From Bordetella parapertussis (GTDB taxonomy: Bacteria > Pseudomonadota > Gammaproteobacteria > Burkholderiales > Burkholderiaceae_B): DNA of 64,000 bases. The stretch covers positions 1-64,000 of the forward strand of contig CAMBFI010000006.1 in assembly GCA_945865935.1 (NCBI GenBank). The letters run 5' to 3'. A program made the translations under genes and the position numbers. Below, piece after piece: positions 20,012 to 29,295 of the stretch; the stretch's first letter is position 1; each line of letters opens with the position of its first letter. The notes under the pieces are model-generated. The model saw only the letters and a list, made by a program, of their open reading frames with translations. It made no database searches and was not told the DNA's origin.

Positions 20012-20634
20012 ATACGCCAAACGTCGCAAGCACTGTCTTTATCGTTGACGATGACGAGGCGGTACGAGATTCACTCCGTTGGTTGCTTGAAGCAAACGGA
20101 TATCACGTCAGCGCTTTCGCGAGTGCGGAGAGTTTTTTAGCTGCATTTGATGACAAAACCGCTGGCGTGTTGATTGTTGATGTGCGGATGCCTGGCATGA
20201 GTGGCCTAGAACTTCAGGAACAACTCATTGCACGCAAATCGTCGATGCCCATCGTATTCATTACGGGCCATGGCGATGTTCCCATGGCGGTTTCTACGAT
20301 CAAGAAAGGCGCGATCGATTTTCTGGAGAAACCCTTCGATGAGACCGACTTGCGCGAAATTGTCGCCCGTATGTTTGAGCAAGCCAATCAGCGCTTAACC
20401 CAAGCCCGTGCTCAGCGCGAGCACGAGGCGATGCTTGGTCGACTAACGGCCCGCGAACAGCAAGTTCTCGAGCGCATTGTCGCTGGACGACTGAATAAGC
20501 AAATCGCTGATGACTTAGGAATCAGCATCAAGACCGTTGAGGCGCATCGCGCCAACATCATGGAAAAGCTTCAGGTCACAACGGTTGCAGACCTCATGAA
20601 GGTTGCCTTGGCCAAGCCAGAGGTCAGCGCATGA
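20008..20634 (+). CDS. FixJ/NarL-type response regulator
   Basis: The 208-residue regulator has an N-terminal receiver (acidic cluster Asp14-16, phosphoacceptor Asp58 in [11 protein letters not shown], Thr86, Lys108 in EKPF) and a C-terminal LuxR-type helix-turn-helix at about 147-200 ([22 protein letters not shown]). This is the FixJ/TtrR/DctR arrangement. Its start overlaps the kinase stop (ATGA), which makes the two a cognate pair. Its stop in turn overlaps folD. Targets cannot be read from the sequence. The divergent aceE promoter with its inverted repeat is one candidate, but that is only an inference from position. Confidence 0.92.
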   Translation: MNTPNVASTVFIVDDDEAVRDSLRWLLEANGYHVSAFASAESFLAAFDDKTAGVLIVDVRMPGMSGLELQEQLIARKSSMPIVFITGHGDVPMAVSTIKKGAIDFLEKPFDETDLREIVARMFEQANQRLTQARAQREHEAMLGRLTAREQQVLERIVAGRLNKQIADDLGISIKTVEAHRANIMEKLQVTTVADLMKVALAKPEVSA

Positions 20635-21497
20635 CGGGTAGGGTTATAGACGGAGTAAAGCTTGCCGCAACCATTCGGGAGGATGTTGCGGCGCGTGCGG
20701 CAGCACTCGCAACAAAGGGCGTCAAACCAGGCCTAGCCGTTATTCTTGTCGGTCAGGATCCCGCGTCACAGGTTTACGTGCGTAACAAAGTAGCCGCCTG
20801 TGAAAAAGCCGGACTGCATTCAGTGTTGGAGCAGTATCCTGCTGACATGACACAAGATGCCTTGTTGAGCCGCATAGAAACACTGAACGCCGACCATCAC
20901 ATACACGGCATACTCGTTCAACTGCCTCTACCGAAGCACATTGATTCACACCGCGTCATCGAGACGATTGCTGCACAGAAGGATGTTGACGGGTTCCATA
21001 TAAGTAATGCGGGCCTGTTGATGACGGGGACTCCGCTTTTTCGGCCTTGTACACCCTACGGTGTCATGAAGATGCTTGAGTCTGAGCAAGTCGTCTTGCG
21101 CGGTGCTGTAGCAGTGATTGTCGGGGCCAGCAACATCGTTGGCAAACCCATGGCGATGCTGCTCCAGGCAGCTGGGGCGACGGTCACCATTTGCAACTCA
21201 AAAACGCGCGACCTCGCTTGGCATACGCGCCATGCGGATATTGTTGTCGTTGCAACCGGAAAGCCTGGCATGATCACAGGCGACATGATTAAACCTGGTG
21301 CGATCGTGATTGATGTCGGGATTAACCGTGGCGCCGACGGCAAATTATGCGGTGACGTCGACTATGCATCGGTCAAAGAGGTTGCAGGCGCCATCACTCC
21401 CGTTCCGGGTGGCGTGGGTCCCATGACGATTGCCATGTTGCTCGTCAACACCATAGAAGCGGCCGAACGCGCTCAATTACTCTCCAGCTCAAGATGA
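20631..21497 (+). CDS. folD: Methylenetetrahydrofolate dehydrogenase/cyclohydrolase
   Basis: FolD interconverts 5,10-methylene-, 5,10-methenyl- and 10-formyl-tetrahydrofolate, supplying formyl groups for purine synthesis. The 288-residue protein has the family signatures: [13 protein letters not shown] with the catalytic Lys, [15 protein letters not shown], the nucleotide-binding GASNIVGKP and the C-terminal [14 protein letters not shown]. It overlaps the response regulator and the M3 peptidase genes by four bases each, so it is translated as part of the same message. Confidence 0.97.
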   Translation: MTGRVIDGVKLAATIREDVAARAAALATKGVKPGLAVILVGQDPASQVYVRNKVAACEKAGLHSVLEQYPADMTQDALLSRIETLNADHHIHGILVQLPLPKHIDSHRVIETIAAQKDVDGFHISNAGLLMTGTPLFRPCTPYGVMKMLESEQVVLRGAVAVIVGASNIVGKPMAMLLQAAGATVTICNSKTRDLAWHTRHADIVVVATGKPGMITGDMIKPGAIVIDVGINRGADGKLCGDVDYASVKEVAGAITPVPGGVGPMTIAMLLVNTIEAAERAQLLSSSR

Positions 21498-23569
21498 ACC
21501 CTCTAAACGTCCCGATCCAAGACTTCGTCGATTACGCAGCAGTGCGTCCCGAACACATCGAAGAAGCGATTCCTGCTTTGCTCGCCAAAGCGAGATCTGC
21601 TGTTGAACTAGCGGCACTTGATGATCGCCCAGCCACCTGGGAGCTGATTGTAGACGCTGTTGACAGCGCAAGCGAACCGCTTTGGCGTGCTTGGTCGATT
21701 GCCGGTCATCTCAACGCGGTGATTAACACGCCAGAGTTGCGTGAGGCGTATAACGCCATGCTCCCAGCGATTAGCGAATACTCGACCTGGGTAGGTCTGC
21801 ACACAGGCTTATACGCGCAGTACAAGCGGCTGCATGAAAGCCCTCTGTTTGCACAGTTGTCTGCCCAACGCCAGCGTGTCATTGAGCTTTCACTGAGGGA
21901 TTTCAAACTGAGTGGAGTCGAGCTACAGGGCGAGGCACGTGATGCCTACGCAACAAACTCGGATAGGCAGGCACAAGTCTCGCAAAAGTTCTCTGAGAAT
22001 GTTTTAGATTCGACCGATGCCTGGACGCTCGCGATCGACAACCTGGATGCGCTTTCGGGCGTCCCTGCGGATGTGCTCACCGCAATCAAGGATCCCGACG
22101 CCTCGATCTGGACCCTGAACTTAAAGATGCCCTGCTACTTACCAGTCATGCAGTACGCAAAAGACCGCGAACTACGTCGCACGCTTTATCGCGCCTACGC
22201 CACGCGGGCATCTGATCAAGGCGATTCACAGTTCGATAACTCAAACTTGATCTCAGAGTCATTGTCCTTACGCGCACAAGAGGCAAACGTATTGGGCTTT
22301 GAGCACTACGCCGAATTACGTTTGCAAACAAGAATGGCCAAGAGCGCCCAAGAAGTGACTGATTTTTTGCGACAGCTCACTGTAAAAGCCAAACCCTTCG
22401 CGCAAAGAGACCTTGCCGAGCTGACCGAGTTCGCTCGCGACGCGCTTAATGTATCCGATCTGCAACCGTGGGATATTGCCTATGTCTCGGAGCGCTTGCG
22501 TGAGTCGCGCTACGATTATTCCGAGGACGAAGTCAAACAATACTTCACCGAGCCGCGAGTCCTGAGCGGCCTGTTCGACGTCACCAAAACTTTGTTCCAT
22601 GTTGAGCTCATCGACTTTCCCGTAAGCGGTTGGTGTCCCGAAGTGCGCGGCTATTCAGTCAAAGCGCAACACGGTCGAACACTCGGATATCTTTTGATCG
22701 ATCTATACGCTCGCGCCGGTAAGCAGGGAGGCGCGTGGGTGGATAGCGAACGCAGCAGACATCGCGTTGGCAATGAATTGCGCTTACCCATCACTTACTT
22801 GACGTGTAATTTTGCGCAACCCCAAGGTGGGCGCCCCGCCCTGTTGACGCATGACGACGTGATCACCCTCTTCCATGAGGCGGGCCATGCCTTGCACGCC
22901 TTACTCTCAGAGGTGGACGAGCTCGGCGTATCGGCCTTCTCTAGTGTTGAGTGGGATGCTATCGAACTGCCCTCACAGTTTATGGAAAACTTTTGTTGGG
23001 ACTGGACTGTTCTGCAAAGCTTAAGTGCGCATGTCGAGACTGGCTCCCCCATCCCCAGATCCCTGTACGACAAAATGACTGCAGCCAAGAATTTTCAAAG
23101 CGGCATGCAGACCGTGCGACAGGTTGAGTTTTCGCTCTTTGACATGCTGATTCATCAGCAACACCTCGGTCTTTCGATCGCCGAGGTGATGTCCCAGTTA
23201 GCTGACGTGCGTAAAGAGGTGGCCGTACTCACCCCTCCGGCTTGGCATAGATTTCCTCATAGCTTCTCGCATCTCTTCGCGAGTGGCTACGGTGCGGGGT
23301 ACTACAGCTACAAGTGGGCCGAAGTCCTTTCTGCTGACGCTTACGGCGCCTTTGAGGAGGCCGCAAACAAAGCCTCTGCCGATCGTTCAAACAGTGCAAG
23401 TACCTTGGACCCTGAAACAGGGATGCGCTTTAGACGCGAAGTCTTAGCCGTTGGCGGTGCACGACCGGCCGCTGAGTCTTTCCTGGTTTTCAGAGGACGC
23501 GAGCCGAAGCTTGATGCTCTGCTGCGACACCATGGGATGACACCTGCTTTCGTACAAACTCAAACCTAG
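21494..23569 (+). CDS. prlC: M3-family zinc oligopeptidase (oligopeptidase A-like)
   Basis: This 691-residue cytoplasmic metallopeptidase cleaves short peptides, including degraded signal peptides in studied relatives. The zinc site HEAGH is at 461-465 and the third ligand is most likely Glu491 in the following ELPSQ. The long helical N-terminal half and the late [15 protein letters not shown] segment are typical of the thimet oligopeptidase/oligopeptidase A group. There is no signal peptide. Overlap with folD suggests translational coupling. The symbol follows the family; dipeptidyl carboxypeptidase Dcp is a related alternative but is usually exported. Confidence 0.88.
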   Translation: MNPLNVPIQDFVDYAAVRPEHIEEAIPALLAKARSAVELAALDDRPATWELIVDAVDSASEPLWRAWSIAGHLNAVINTPELREAYNAMLPAISEYSTWVGLHTGLYAQYKRLHESPLFAQLSAQRQRVIELSLRDFKLSGVELQGEARDAYATNSDRQAQVSQKFSENVLDSTDAWTLAIDNLDALSGVPADVLTAIKDPDASIWTLNLKMPCYLPVMQYAKDRELRRTLYRAYATRASDQGDSQFDNSNLISESLSLRAQEANVLGFEHYAELRLQTRMAKSAQEVTDFLRQLTVKAKPFAQRDLAELTEFARDALNVSDLQPWDIAYVSERLRESRYDYSEDEVKQYFTEPRVLSGLFDVTKTLFHVELIDFPVSGWCPEVRGYSVKAQHGRTLGYLLIDLYARAGKQGGAWVDSERSRHRVGNELRLPITYLTCNFAQPQGGRPALLTHDDVITLFHEAGHALHALLSEVDELGVSAFSSVEWDAIELPSQFMENFCWDWTVLQSLSAHVETGSPIPRSLYDKMTAAKNFQSGMQTVRQVEFSLFDMLIHQQHLGLSIAEVMSQLADVRKEVAVLTPPAWHRFPHSFSHLFASGYGAGYYSYKWAEVLSADAYGAFEEAANKASADRSNSASTLDPETGMRFRREVLAVGGARPAAESFLVFRGREPKLDALLRHHGMTPAFVQTQT

Positions 23570-23579
23570 GACCAATGCG

Positions 23580-24203
23580 ATGATTGCATGGTCGAGCCTA
23601 CTTCGGCGCATTGCGCACGCTAGCGTCGTGACTGTTCTATTCACACTTGCTGCTTGCTCAGATTCAAATGTGAAGTGGTCGTTATATGACGTCAGCGGAC
23701 ATTTACCTAACTTGCGTTTTTCTTTACAGGGTACCGGTGGCAAAACGGTGACGGAGAAAGATTTCGCTGGCCAAACCGTATTCATGTTTTTTGGCTATGC
23801 AAGTTGCCCGGATATTTGCCCAACGACCATGGCTCAACTCACAGAGGTCGTAAATAAGTTAGGCGATCGTGCGAAAGATGTAAAAATCGTTTTTATTAGT
23901 GTTGATCCGCATCGCGACACCCCCGACATACTACAAGCCTACGTCAAAGCATTTAGCAATAGCGCAATTGGTTTAACCGGAAACGAAAATCAAGTTGCCG
24001 AACTCGCAAGACGATACCGCGTAGCCTACCAGATTGAGAAACCCAAACCTGGTGACAGCACTGAGGTCTATGACGTGACGCATAGTCGTGGTGTGTTCAT
24101 CTTCGACCGCTTTGGCCGAGCGCGCCTGCTTGCCTCCGACACCGAAAAAGTTGATGTCGTTGTTGCAGACGTCGTACAGCTGATTGAATTAACGCAGCGT
24201 TGA
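23580..24203 (+). CDS. SCO1/SenC-type copper metallochaperone lipoprotein
   Basis: SCO proteins deliver copper to the CuA centre of cytochrome c oxidase or act as periplasmic thiol reductants. The 207-residue product has a lipoprotein signal with Cys26 in TLAAC, a thioredoxin-like fold with the copper-binding CPDIC (Cys76, Cys80) and a third ligand His168 in DVTHSRG. It lies ten bases after the peptidase gene, on the same strand. Its last 15 bases overlap, tail to tail, the end of a small copper chaperone gene on the other strand, and a copper ATPase gene follows, so the three make a copper-handling group. Confidence 0.93.
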   Translation: MIAWSSLLRRIAHASVVTVLFTLAACSDSNVKWSLYDVSGHLPNLRFSLQGTGGKTVTEKDFAGQTVFMFFGYASCPDICPTTMAQLTEVVNKLGDRAKDVKIVFISVDPHRDTPDILQAYVKAFSNSAIGLTGNENQVAELARRYRVAYQIEKPKPGDSTEVYDVTHSRGVFIFDRFGRARLLASDTEKVDVVVADVVQLIELTQR

Positions 24204-24386
24204 GCTGTAACCAGCCTCTTGAAGGGTGTCTTGCAGTTCTGGTGCGCCAGGCCCGTTTTCAACTTCAACCGTTTTGCTCGCCAAATCACACACGACACTC
24301 GCAGAGCTGTACTTGCTTTGAATTGCAACACTAATTGATTTAACGCAATGTCCGCAGGTCATATCCGGTACGTTAAGTTTTATCAT
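24189..24386 (-). CDS. CopZ-like heavy-metal-associated domain protein
   Basis: The 65-residue product is a single HMA domain with DMTCGHC (Cys11 and Cys14), the fold used to ferry Cu(I) in the cytoplasm, usually to a CopA ATPase. It is read opposite to its neighbours: its 3' end overlaps the SCO gene by 15 bases and its 5' end lies 30 bases from the divergent copA start. The short divergent gap leaves little space for separate promoters. No classical CueR operator is visible there. Confidence 0.85.
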   Translation of the reverse strand: MIKLNVPDMTCGHCVKSISVAIQSKYSSASVVCDLASKTVEVENGPGAPELQDTLQEAGYSSTLR

Positions 24387-24416
24387 CTCAGCTCCATCTA
24401 GTAATCGACACTTATT

Positions 24417-26714
24417 ATGGCTGAAAAAGCTGACAACAAAGTAGATTTTCCAATTTTGGTTGATCTTAATATCGAAGGCATGACCTGCGCGTCGTGCGTA
24501 CTTCGTGTGGAGAAAGCCCTTGCTAAGGTCTCAGGTGTCGATCGCGCACAAGTGAATTTGGCGACACAACGCGCGACACTCACCCTAGCCCCCTCTCCCA
24601 CAGAACCAAACACTATCACCTTGGATGCGATTGATGCCGCAACGCGTGCGGGATATCCCGCCACAGCCGTCACAGAGGACTCATTCGACGACGACTTGCT
24701 GATCGAACAACGCGCACTTGAACAACGCGTACTGAGACGTGACCTGCTGCTAGCGCTCGCACTGACCCTCCCGGTATTTTTACTCGAAATGGGCGCGCAT
24801 GCGTCGAGCGACCTGCATCACTTCATCCAAAACACGATCGGCATGCAGCTTAGCTGGTGGCTTCAAGCATTACTGACGACCCTCGTCATCAGTGGCCCGG
24901 GACGCAGCTTTTTCATAAAGGGATTACCTGCGCTCTGGCATCGCACCCCAGAGATGAACTCTCTAGTAGCGCTAGGGTCTGGCAGCGCTTGGCTGTATTC
25001 ACTAGTGGCCACGATCGTGCCCGAGTGGCTGCCTGTCAATGCGCGTTTCGTTTATTTTGAAGCTGCTGCAGTCATCATCACACTGATTCTTCTAGGGCGC
25101 TGGCTTGAGGCAAGAGCCAAAGGTCGAACGGGCGATGCGATTCAACACCTGATCGGATTACAGCCGCATACCGCTCACGTCGTGATGCCCAACGCGGAAA
25201 TTATAGATTGCTCAATCGATACGATTAAACCCGGCGACCACCTACTCGTGCGCCCTGGGGAGCGGCTTGCGACAGATGGGATTGTCACTGACGGCAGCCC
25301 CTATATCGACGAATCGATGATCACAGGCGAGCCCATCGCTTCAGAAAAAAAACCAGGCGATCGTGTGACGGGCGGTACCCTGAACACGACGCGCAGCTTT
25401 ACTTTCAAGGCAACCCATACGGGACGAAACACGGTCCTCGCACAAATTATCCGGATGGTACAAACGGCACAAGGTGCCAAGCTGCCAATTCAAGGCGTCG
25501 TGGATAAAATCACCGCGTGGTTTGTTCCAGTCATCCTGTTGTGTGCCGTCTTAACATTTTTAATATGGTTCGTGCTTGGACCCGAGCCACGCTTCACGCA
25601 CGCGTTGGTATCGGCGGTCGCGGTATTGATTATTGCTTGCCCTTGTGCGATGGGCTTAGCGACCCCAACCTCCGTGATGGTCGGTACCGGTCGTGCCGCC
25701 CAAGCAGGCATCCTCTTCAGGCAAGGTGACGCCCTACAACGTTTAGCCGATGTCACAACGATCGCCTTTGACAAAACGGGGACCTTGACAGCTGGAAAGC
25801 CGGAGATCACAGAGTTTGAGCTCATCGATCCAGCGTATTCCTACGACACAGTGCTCAGTTGGACGGCCGCCATGCAGTCGCACTCTGAGCATCCCATCGC
25901 ACGTGCCTTTGTGCAAGCTGCGAACGCGCGCGCCTTAAGCATACCCATTGCACAAGAGTTCCAAACGCAAACGGGATCAGGTGCCATGGCACGGGTGGAC
26001 GGTCATTGGGTGTCCGCGGGTTCGGCACGATACATGACCGAGCAAGGCATCAGCCCACTCAGCCAGCAAGAACGCATGAATCAGTGGGGACTCTCTGCTA
26101 AAACGCCGATTCTTATCGCGATTGATGGTGTTCTTGTAGCTGTCGCTGGCCTCGCCGATCCAATTAAGCCGACTGCGCGGTCAGCCATACAGGCAATCAC
26201 CGCAGCAGGCATTCGGACGGCGATGATCACTGGAGACCATCCACACACCGCCCGTGCCGTCGCAGACGCGCTTGGAATTGATGAGGTTCACGCAGGTGTA
26301 TTACCTGCAGGCAAGGTCGAATGCTTGCAGCGCATGCAGCAGGCGAATCAGGTCGTCGCCTATGTGGGCGATGGTATTAACGATGCCCCTGCCCTGGCGG
26401 CCGCTGAGGTGGGGATCGCGATCGGGACCGGCACAGACGTAGCCATTGAATCCGCGAGCGTTGTATTAATCTCCGACAACCTCAACGGCCTCATCAATGC
26501 CATGAAGCTCTCGCGAGCAACATTGAAAAACATCCATCAGAACCTCTTTTGGGCTTTCGCTTACAACGCAGCCCTCGTGCCGATTGCTGCGGGGGCCTTG
26601 TATCCCAGCTTTGGGATTCAACTCTCCCCTGCATTTGCTGCAGGAGCGATGGCTTGCTCAAGCGTGTTTGTGGTGGCTAACGCCCTACGCCTGAGGAGCC
26701 TGCGCTTTAACTAG
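24417..26714 (+). CDS. copA: Copper-exporting P1B-type ATPase
   Basis: The 765-residue pump moves Cu(I) out of the cytoplasm. It has one N-terminal HMA domain (GMTCASC, Cys24 and Cys27), membrane helices, the actuator motif TGEP at 303-306, the intramembrane copper site CPC at 408-410, the phosphorylated Asp452 in DKTGTLT, the HP motif in SEHPIARA and the hinge GDGINDAPAL. These define a complete Cu(I) ATPase. The ATG at 24417 has no strong ribosome-binding site, but no better start exists before the HMA domain. The gene ends five bases from the convergent nitroreductase. Confidence 0.95.
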   Translation: MAEKADNKVDFPILVDLNIEGMTCASCVLRVEKALAKVSGVDRAQVNLATQRATLTLAPSPTEPNTITLDAIDAATRAGYPATAVTEDSFDDDLLIEQRALEQRVLRRDLLLALALTLPVFLLEMGAHASSDLHHFIQNTIGMQLSWWLQALLTTLVISGPGRSFFIKGLPALWHRTPEMNSLVALGSGSAWLYSLVATIVPEWLPVNARFVYFEAAAVIITLILLGRWLEARAKGRTGDAIQHLIGLQPHTAHVVMPNAEIIDCSIDTIKPGDHLLVRPGERLATDGIVTDGSPYIDESMITGEPIASEKKPGDRVTGGTLNTTRSFTFKATHTGRNTVLAQIIRMVQTAQGAKLPIQGVVDKITAWFVPVILLCAVLTFLIWFVLGPEPRFTHALVSAVAVLIIACPCAMGLATPTSVMVGTGRAAQAGILFRQGDALQRLADVTTIAFDKTGTLTAGKPEITEFELIDPAYSYDTVLSWTAAMQSHSEHPIARAFVQAANARALSIPIAQEFQTQTGSGAMARVDGHWVSAGSARYMTEQGISPLSQQERMNQWGLSAKTPILIAIDGVLVAVAGLADPIKPTARSAIQAITAAGIRTAMITGDHPHTARAVADALGIDEVHAGVLPAGKVECLQRMQQANQVVAYVGDGINDAPALAAAEVGIAIGTGTDVAIESASVVLISDNLNGLINAMKLSRATLKNIHQNLFWAFAYNAALVPIAAGALYPSFGIQLSPAFAAGAMACSSVFVVANALRLRSLRFN

Positions 26715-26719
26715 TGCGC

Positions 26720-27304
26720 TCAGTTAGGACGCCACGTCGTGGTCAGTGTTTCAGGCAACGGTCGCTGTGCAGGGACAGCTGGACTAATAGGCGTGCCAAT
26801 CGCCAAAAAACCCACGAAGCGATAGTCAAGCGGATCGAAACCAAGCGCCTCAGGCACTTCGTCGGTATAAGTGCCTAAACCGGTGCTCCAGTAACTAGAA
26901 AAACCCATCATATGCGCGGCGTTCTGTATGTTCATGGCAGCCGCACCCATCGACAGAGTTTGCTCAATCTCGGGGACCTTCTCATTGTTATGTGAGATCT
27001 TGTAGGCCATCCCAATTAGGAGAGGAACGGTCGACAACCACTTACGCGTGTTCTGTTCTTTCTGCGGCGTCACCTCTCGACCCGAACGACGCGTAGCTGC
27101 GATCGCGAGGTCAGCGAAGGCATCAATGTTCTCACGATGAATAAGTGCAAAGCGCCACGCGCGCAATGCAGAGTGATCGGGCGCACACACTGCGGCCTTG
27201 AGAAGTGTGTCGATTTGCACAGCACTCGGGCCCGGAGCCTGCACAAGCTTTTGCGAGCGGCGGGAAATTATTTCTTGAACACTAGCCAAGCTTGGCATAG
27301 ACAC
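26720..27304 (-). CDS. Nitroreductase-family flavoprotein (YdjA-like)
   Basis: At 194 residues this is a short FMN-dependent nitroreductase-fold protein. The N-terminal SRRS motif, APDHSALRAWRF, and the late stretch MNIQNAAHMMGFSSYWSTG with GFLAIGTP near the end are typical of the YdjA/small nitroreductase branch. Physiological substrates for this branch are largely unknown. The frame opens with GTG at 27304, and an ATG two codons later is an equally good start. It lies downstream of the cold-shock gene but is separated from it by a terminator. Confidence 0.85.
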   Translation of the reverse strand: MSMPSLASVQEIISRRSQKLVQAPGPSAVQIDTLLKAAVCAPDHSALRAWRFALIHRENIDAFADLAIAATRRSGREVTPQKEQNTRKWLSTVPLLIGMAYKISHNNEKVPEIEQTLSMGAAAMNIQNAAHMMGFSSYWSTGLGTYTDEVPEALGFDPLDYRFVGFLAIGTPISPAVPAQRPLPETLTTTWRPN

Positions 27305-27321
27305 TCACCCAGTAAGAGGTT

Positions 27322-27357
27322 AAAAAAAGCCCCGCATCACTTTCGCGACACAGGGCT
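27322..27357 (-). terminator. Intrinsic terminator of the cold-shock gene
   Basis: On the minus strand an interrupted stem (AAGCCC with GGGCTT at the base, CGC/GCG-type pairing above) is followed by a run of seven T residues. It lies about 45 bases after the cold-shock gene stop and just before the nitroreductase gene. Confidence 0.85.
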
Positions 27358-27401
27358 TCTACTTCCAATCGTCTGCAGATTGCAGACCGATCGGTTAAGT
27401 A

Positions 27402-27605
27402 TTACAGCACTTGAATATTAGTTGCGCTCGGGCCTTTGGCGCCCTGACCGATTTCAAAGCTGACTTTCTGGTTCTCTTCGAGAGTCTTGTAACCACTCGA
27501 ACGAATTTCAGAATAGTGAGCGAACAAATCTTTGCCGCCACCATCAGGCATGATGAAACCATAACCTTTTTCAGCGTTGAACCACTTCACGACACCAGTT
27601 GCCAT
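27402..27605 (-). CDS. CspA-family cold-shock protein
   Basis: The 67-residue protein is a single cold-shock domain that binds single-stranded RNA and DNA and melts RNA structure. Both nucleic-acid-binding motifs are visible, KGYGFIM (RNP1) and DLFAHYS (RNP2). It is made from its own promoter with a leader of about 135 bases and ends at its own terminator, so it is monocistronic. The ribosome-binding site AAGGAAG lies in one arm of a long inverted repeat in the leader, which suggests control by RNA structure. Confidence 0.96.
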   Translation of the reverse strand: MATGVVKWFNAEKGYGFIMPDGGGKDLFAHYSEIRSSGYKTLEENQKVSFEIGQGAKGPSATNIQVL

Positions 27606-27611
27606 TTCGAA

Positions 27612-27670
27612 CTTCCTTGATAGATAAAAAAACGGGCAAAAACGCCCAGCGTGCTAGATGATCAAGGAAG
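27612..27670 (-). promoter_or_regulatory. Structured cold-shock leader hiding the ribosome-binding site
   Basis: In the minus-strand RNA, CTTCCTTGAT (27670 to 27661) is perfectly complementary to ATCAAGGAAG (27621 to 27612). The second arm contains the AAGGAAG ribosome-binding site, six bases before the ATG. Inside the 39-base loop is a small hairpin GGGC-GTTTTT-GCCC followed by G and seven U residues, which looks like a weak intrinsic terminator. The arrangement could work as an RNA thermoswitch or attenuator. Structured leaders are known for CspA-family genes, but this exact layout is read only from the sequence. Confidence 0.65.
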
Positions 27671-27747
27671 GGATAGACACCACTGATTACCACTAAGGGC
27701 GACAGCCTAGGTACAAAAACCGCGTCGCTTGAGAATCTTGCCACTCG

Positions 27748-27776
27748 AGTGTAGAGGTGAAGCATGCCTGAGTCAA
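27748..27776 (-). promoter_or_regulatory. Sigma-70 promoter of the cold-shock gene
   Basis: On the minus strand TTGACT (27776 to 27771) and TACACT (27753 to 27748) are spaced by 17 bases and match the consensus at five and four of six positions. Transcription would begin near 27741, giving a leader of about 135 bases. The 10-base palindrome CACTCGAGTG overlaps the -10 box. Confidence 0.65.
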
Positions 27777-27950
27777 ACAAAAACAAGCCATTTCTAGCGA
27801 TAAGTCCCTGATTTTGCAGTTTTCTCTAAAAAATTGCCAAAAAAGCAACAAATTCAGTGGATACCTAAAACAAACCGAAAAATAACACCAAAAAACACTA
27901 CAGCAATGGTCCTAAACTTTCATTTTTCACTGCTCAAGCGGACAAATTCC

Positions 27951-29213
27951 ATGAAAGTCGTCGTTTTAGGTGCAGGAGTCATCGGTACAACCACAGCCTA
28001 TTACTTGGCTCGTGCGGGCGCACAGGTCACCGTAATCGATCGCCAGCCCTGTGCCGCGAACGAAACGAGCTTCGCCAATGCGGGTCAGATTTCTCCTGGC
28101 TACTCCACACCTTGGGCTGCTCCTGGCATCCCGTTCAAAGCAATCAAATGGATGTTTCAACGCCATGCTCCGCTGGCGATTCGCTTGGATGGCAGCCTTT
28201 GGCAACTGAAATGGATGGCGAGCATGTTGGCTGAGTGTAATGGCGCCCGTTATGCGATTAACAAAGAGCGACTGATGCGCGTGGCTGAATACAGCCGGCA
28301 TTGCCTCGACGCACTTAGAAGCGATACGGGCATCGAATACGAGCAGCGCACACGCGGCACTGTGCAACTGTTTCGCACGCAAGCACAAATGGACGCCGTT
28401 GAGCGCGACATCGTCGTACTCAAAGAGCTTGGCGTTCCTTACGAACTGCTTTCTAAAGATGAACTCAAAACAGCCGAACCCGCACTCGCGTATGCCAGCG
28501 TACCTTTAGCGGGAGGCCTACGCTTACCAAGTGATGAGACCGGCGATTGTCACCTGTTCACAACAAAACTTGCAGAACTATCCCAGGAACTAGGCGTTGA
28601 GTTCATTTACAACGCAGAGATTGATGAAATCCTTCATGCCAATGGTTCGATCGCTGGAGTGCGTTCGGGGACACACGTCTATCAAGCCGACCGCTACGTT
28701 GTGGCGCTTGGTAGTTACTCCCGAGATCTCTTGTCGGGACTTGGGTTAAACATCCCTGTCTATCCCGTCAAAGGTTACTCACTCACCATCCCCATCGTCG
28801 ACGAAGCGCTCGCGCCACAATCCACCGTGCTCGACGAGACCTACAAGGTTGCTGTCACTCGCTTTGATCAGCGCATACGCGTTGGAGGGATGGCCGAACT
28901 GGGGGGATTCGATTTAGGTCTTAACCCAAGACGCAGGGAAACCCTTGAAAAAGTTGTGACCGATCTATTTCCTGGGGGCGATCTCAAGCAGGCGAGCTTT
29001 TGGACTGGACTCAGGCCAATGACACCAGACAGTACGCCAATTATTGGCCCCACGTCGATCGGTAACCTCTACTTGAACACCGGCCATGGCACATTGGGAT
29101 GGACCATGGCCTGTGGATCGAGCAAACTCATTGCTGACCAAATGATGGACCAGCGGCCTGAAATTAATACGGACGGGCTTAGCCTGAGTCGCTATCTACG
29201 CGGTTCCGATTAA
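27951..29213 (+). CDS. dadA: D-amino-acid dehydrogenase
   Basis: DadA oxidises D-alanine and other D-amino acids to 2-oxo acids, passing electrons to the respiratory chain at the inner membrane. From the ATG at 27951 the protein has 420 residues, starting [20 protein letters not shown], the FAD-binding motif at the very N-terminus as in all family members. [12 protein letters not shown] and the C-terminal [13 protein letters not shown] are further signatures. The reading frame is open further upstream, but those 39 residues are basic and unlike the family, so I reject them. The following alanine racemase gene makes the classic D-alanine catabolic pair. Confidence 0.94.
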   Translation: MKVVVLGAGVIGTTTAYYLARAGAQVTVIDRQPCAANETSFANAGQISPGYSTPWAAPGIPFKAIKWMFQRHAPLAIRLDGSLWQLKWMASMLAECNGARYAINKERLMRVAEYSRHCLDALRSDTGIEYEQRTRGTVQLFRTQAQMDAVERDIVVLKELGVPYELLSKDELKTAEPALAYASVPLAGGLRLPSDETGDCHLFTTKLAELSQELGVEFIYNAEIDEILHANGSIAGVRSGTHVYQADRYVVALGSYSRDLLSGLGLNIPVYPVKGYSLTIPIVDEALAPQSTVLDETYKVAVTRFDQRIRVGGMAELGGFDLGLNPRRRETLEKVVTDLFPGGDLKQASFWTGLRPMTPDSTPIIGPTSIGNLYLNTGHGTLGWTMACGSSKLIADQMMDQRPEINTDGLSLSRYLRGSD

Positions 29214-29295
29214 AAAATGCTCAAGGCACTCTCTCTGACAGCCCGAGCCGCTAGCCTGATATCATTGCTGATCTCTTTTTTGCCTAGCCCTCAGC

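Larger units (their letters stand above)
27606..27950. other. Divergent control region between csp and dadA
   Basis: This gap of about 345 bases carries the cold-shock promoter and leader on the minus strand in its left half. The right half (about 27780-27950) is AT-rich and must contain the dadA promoter, but I see no clear sigma-70 boxes there. No extra gene is evident. The reading frame of dadA is open upstream to 27834, but that extension looks nothing like the family. Confidence 0.6.

Noticed and set aside
27834-27950. Extended N-terminus of dadA
   Set aside because: The 39 extra residues are basic and AT-driven and precede the FAD motif that normally sits at the very start.
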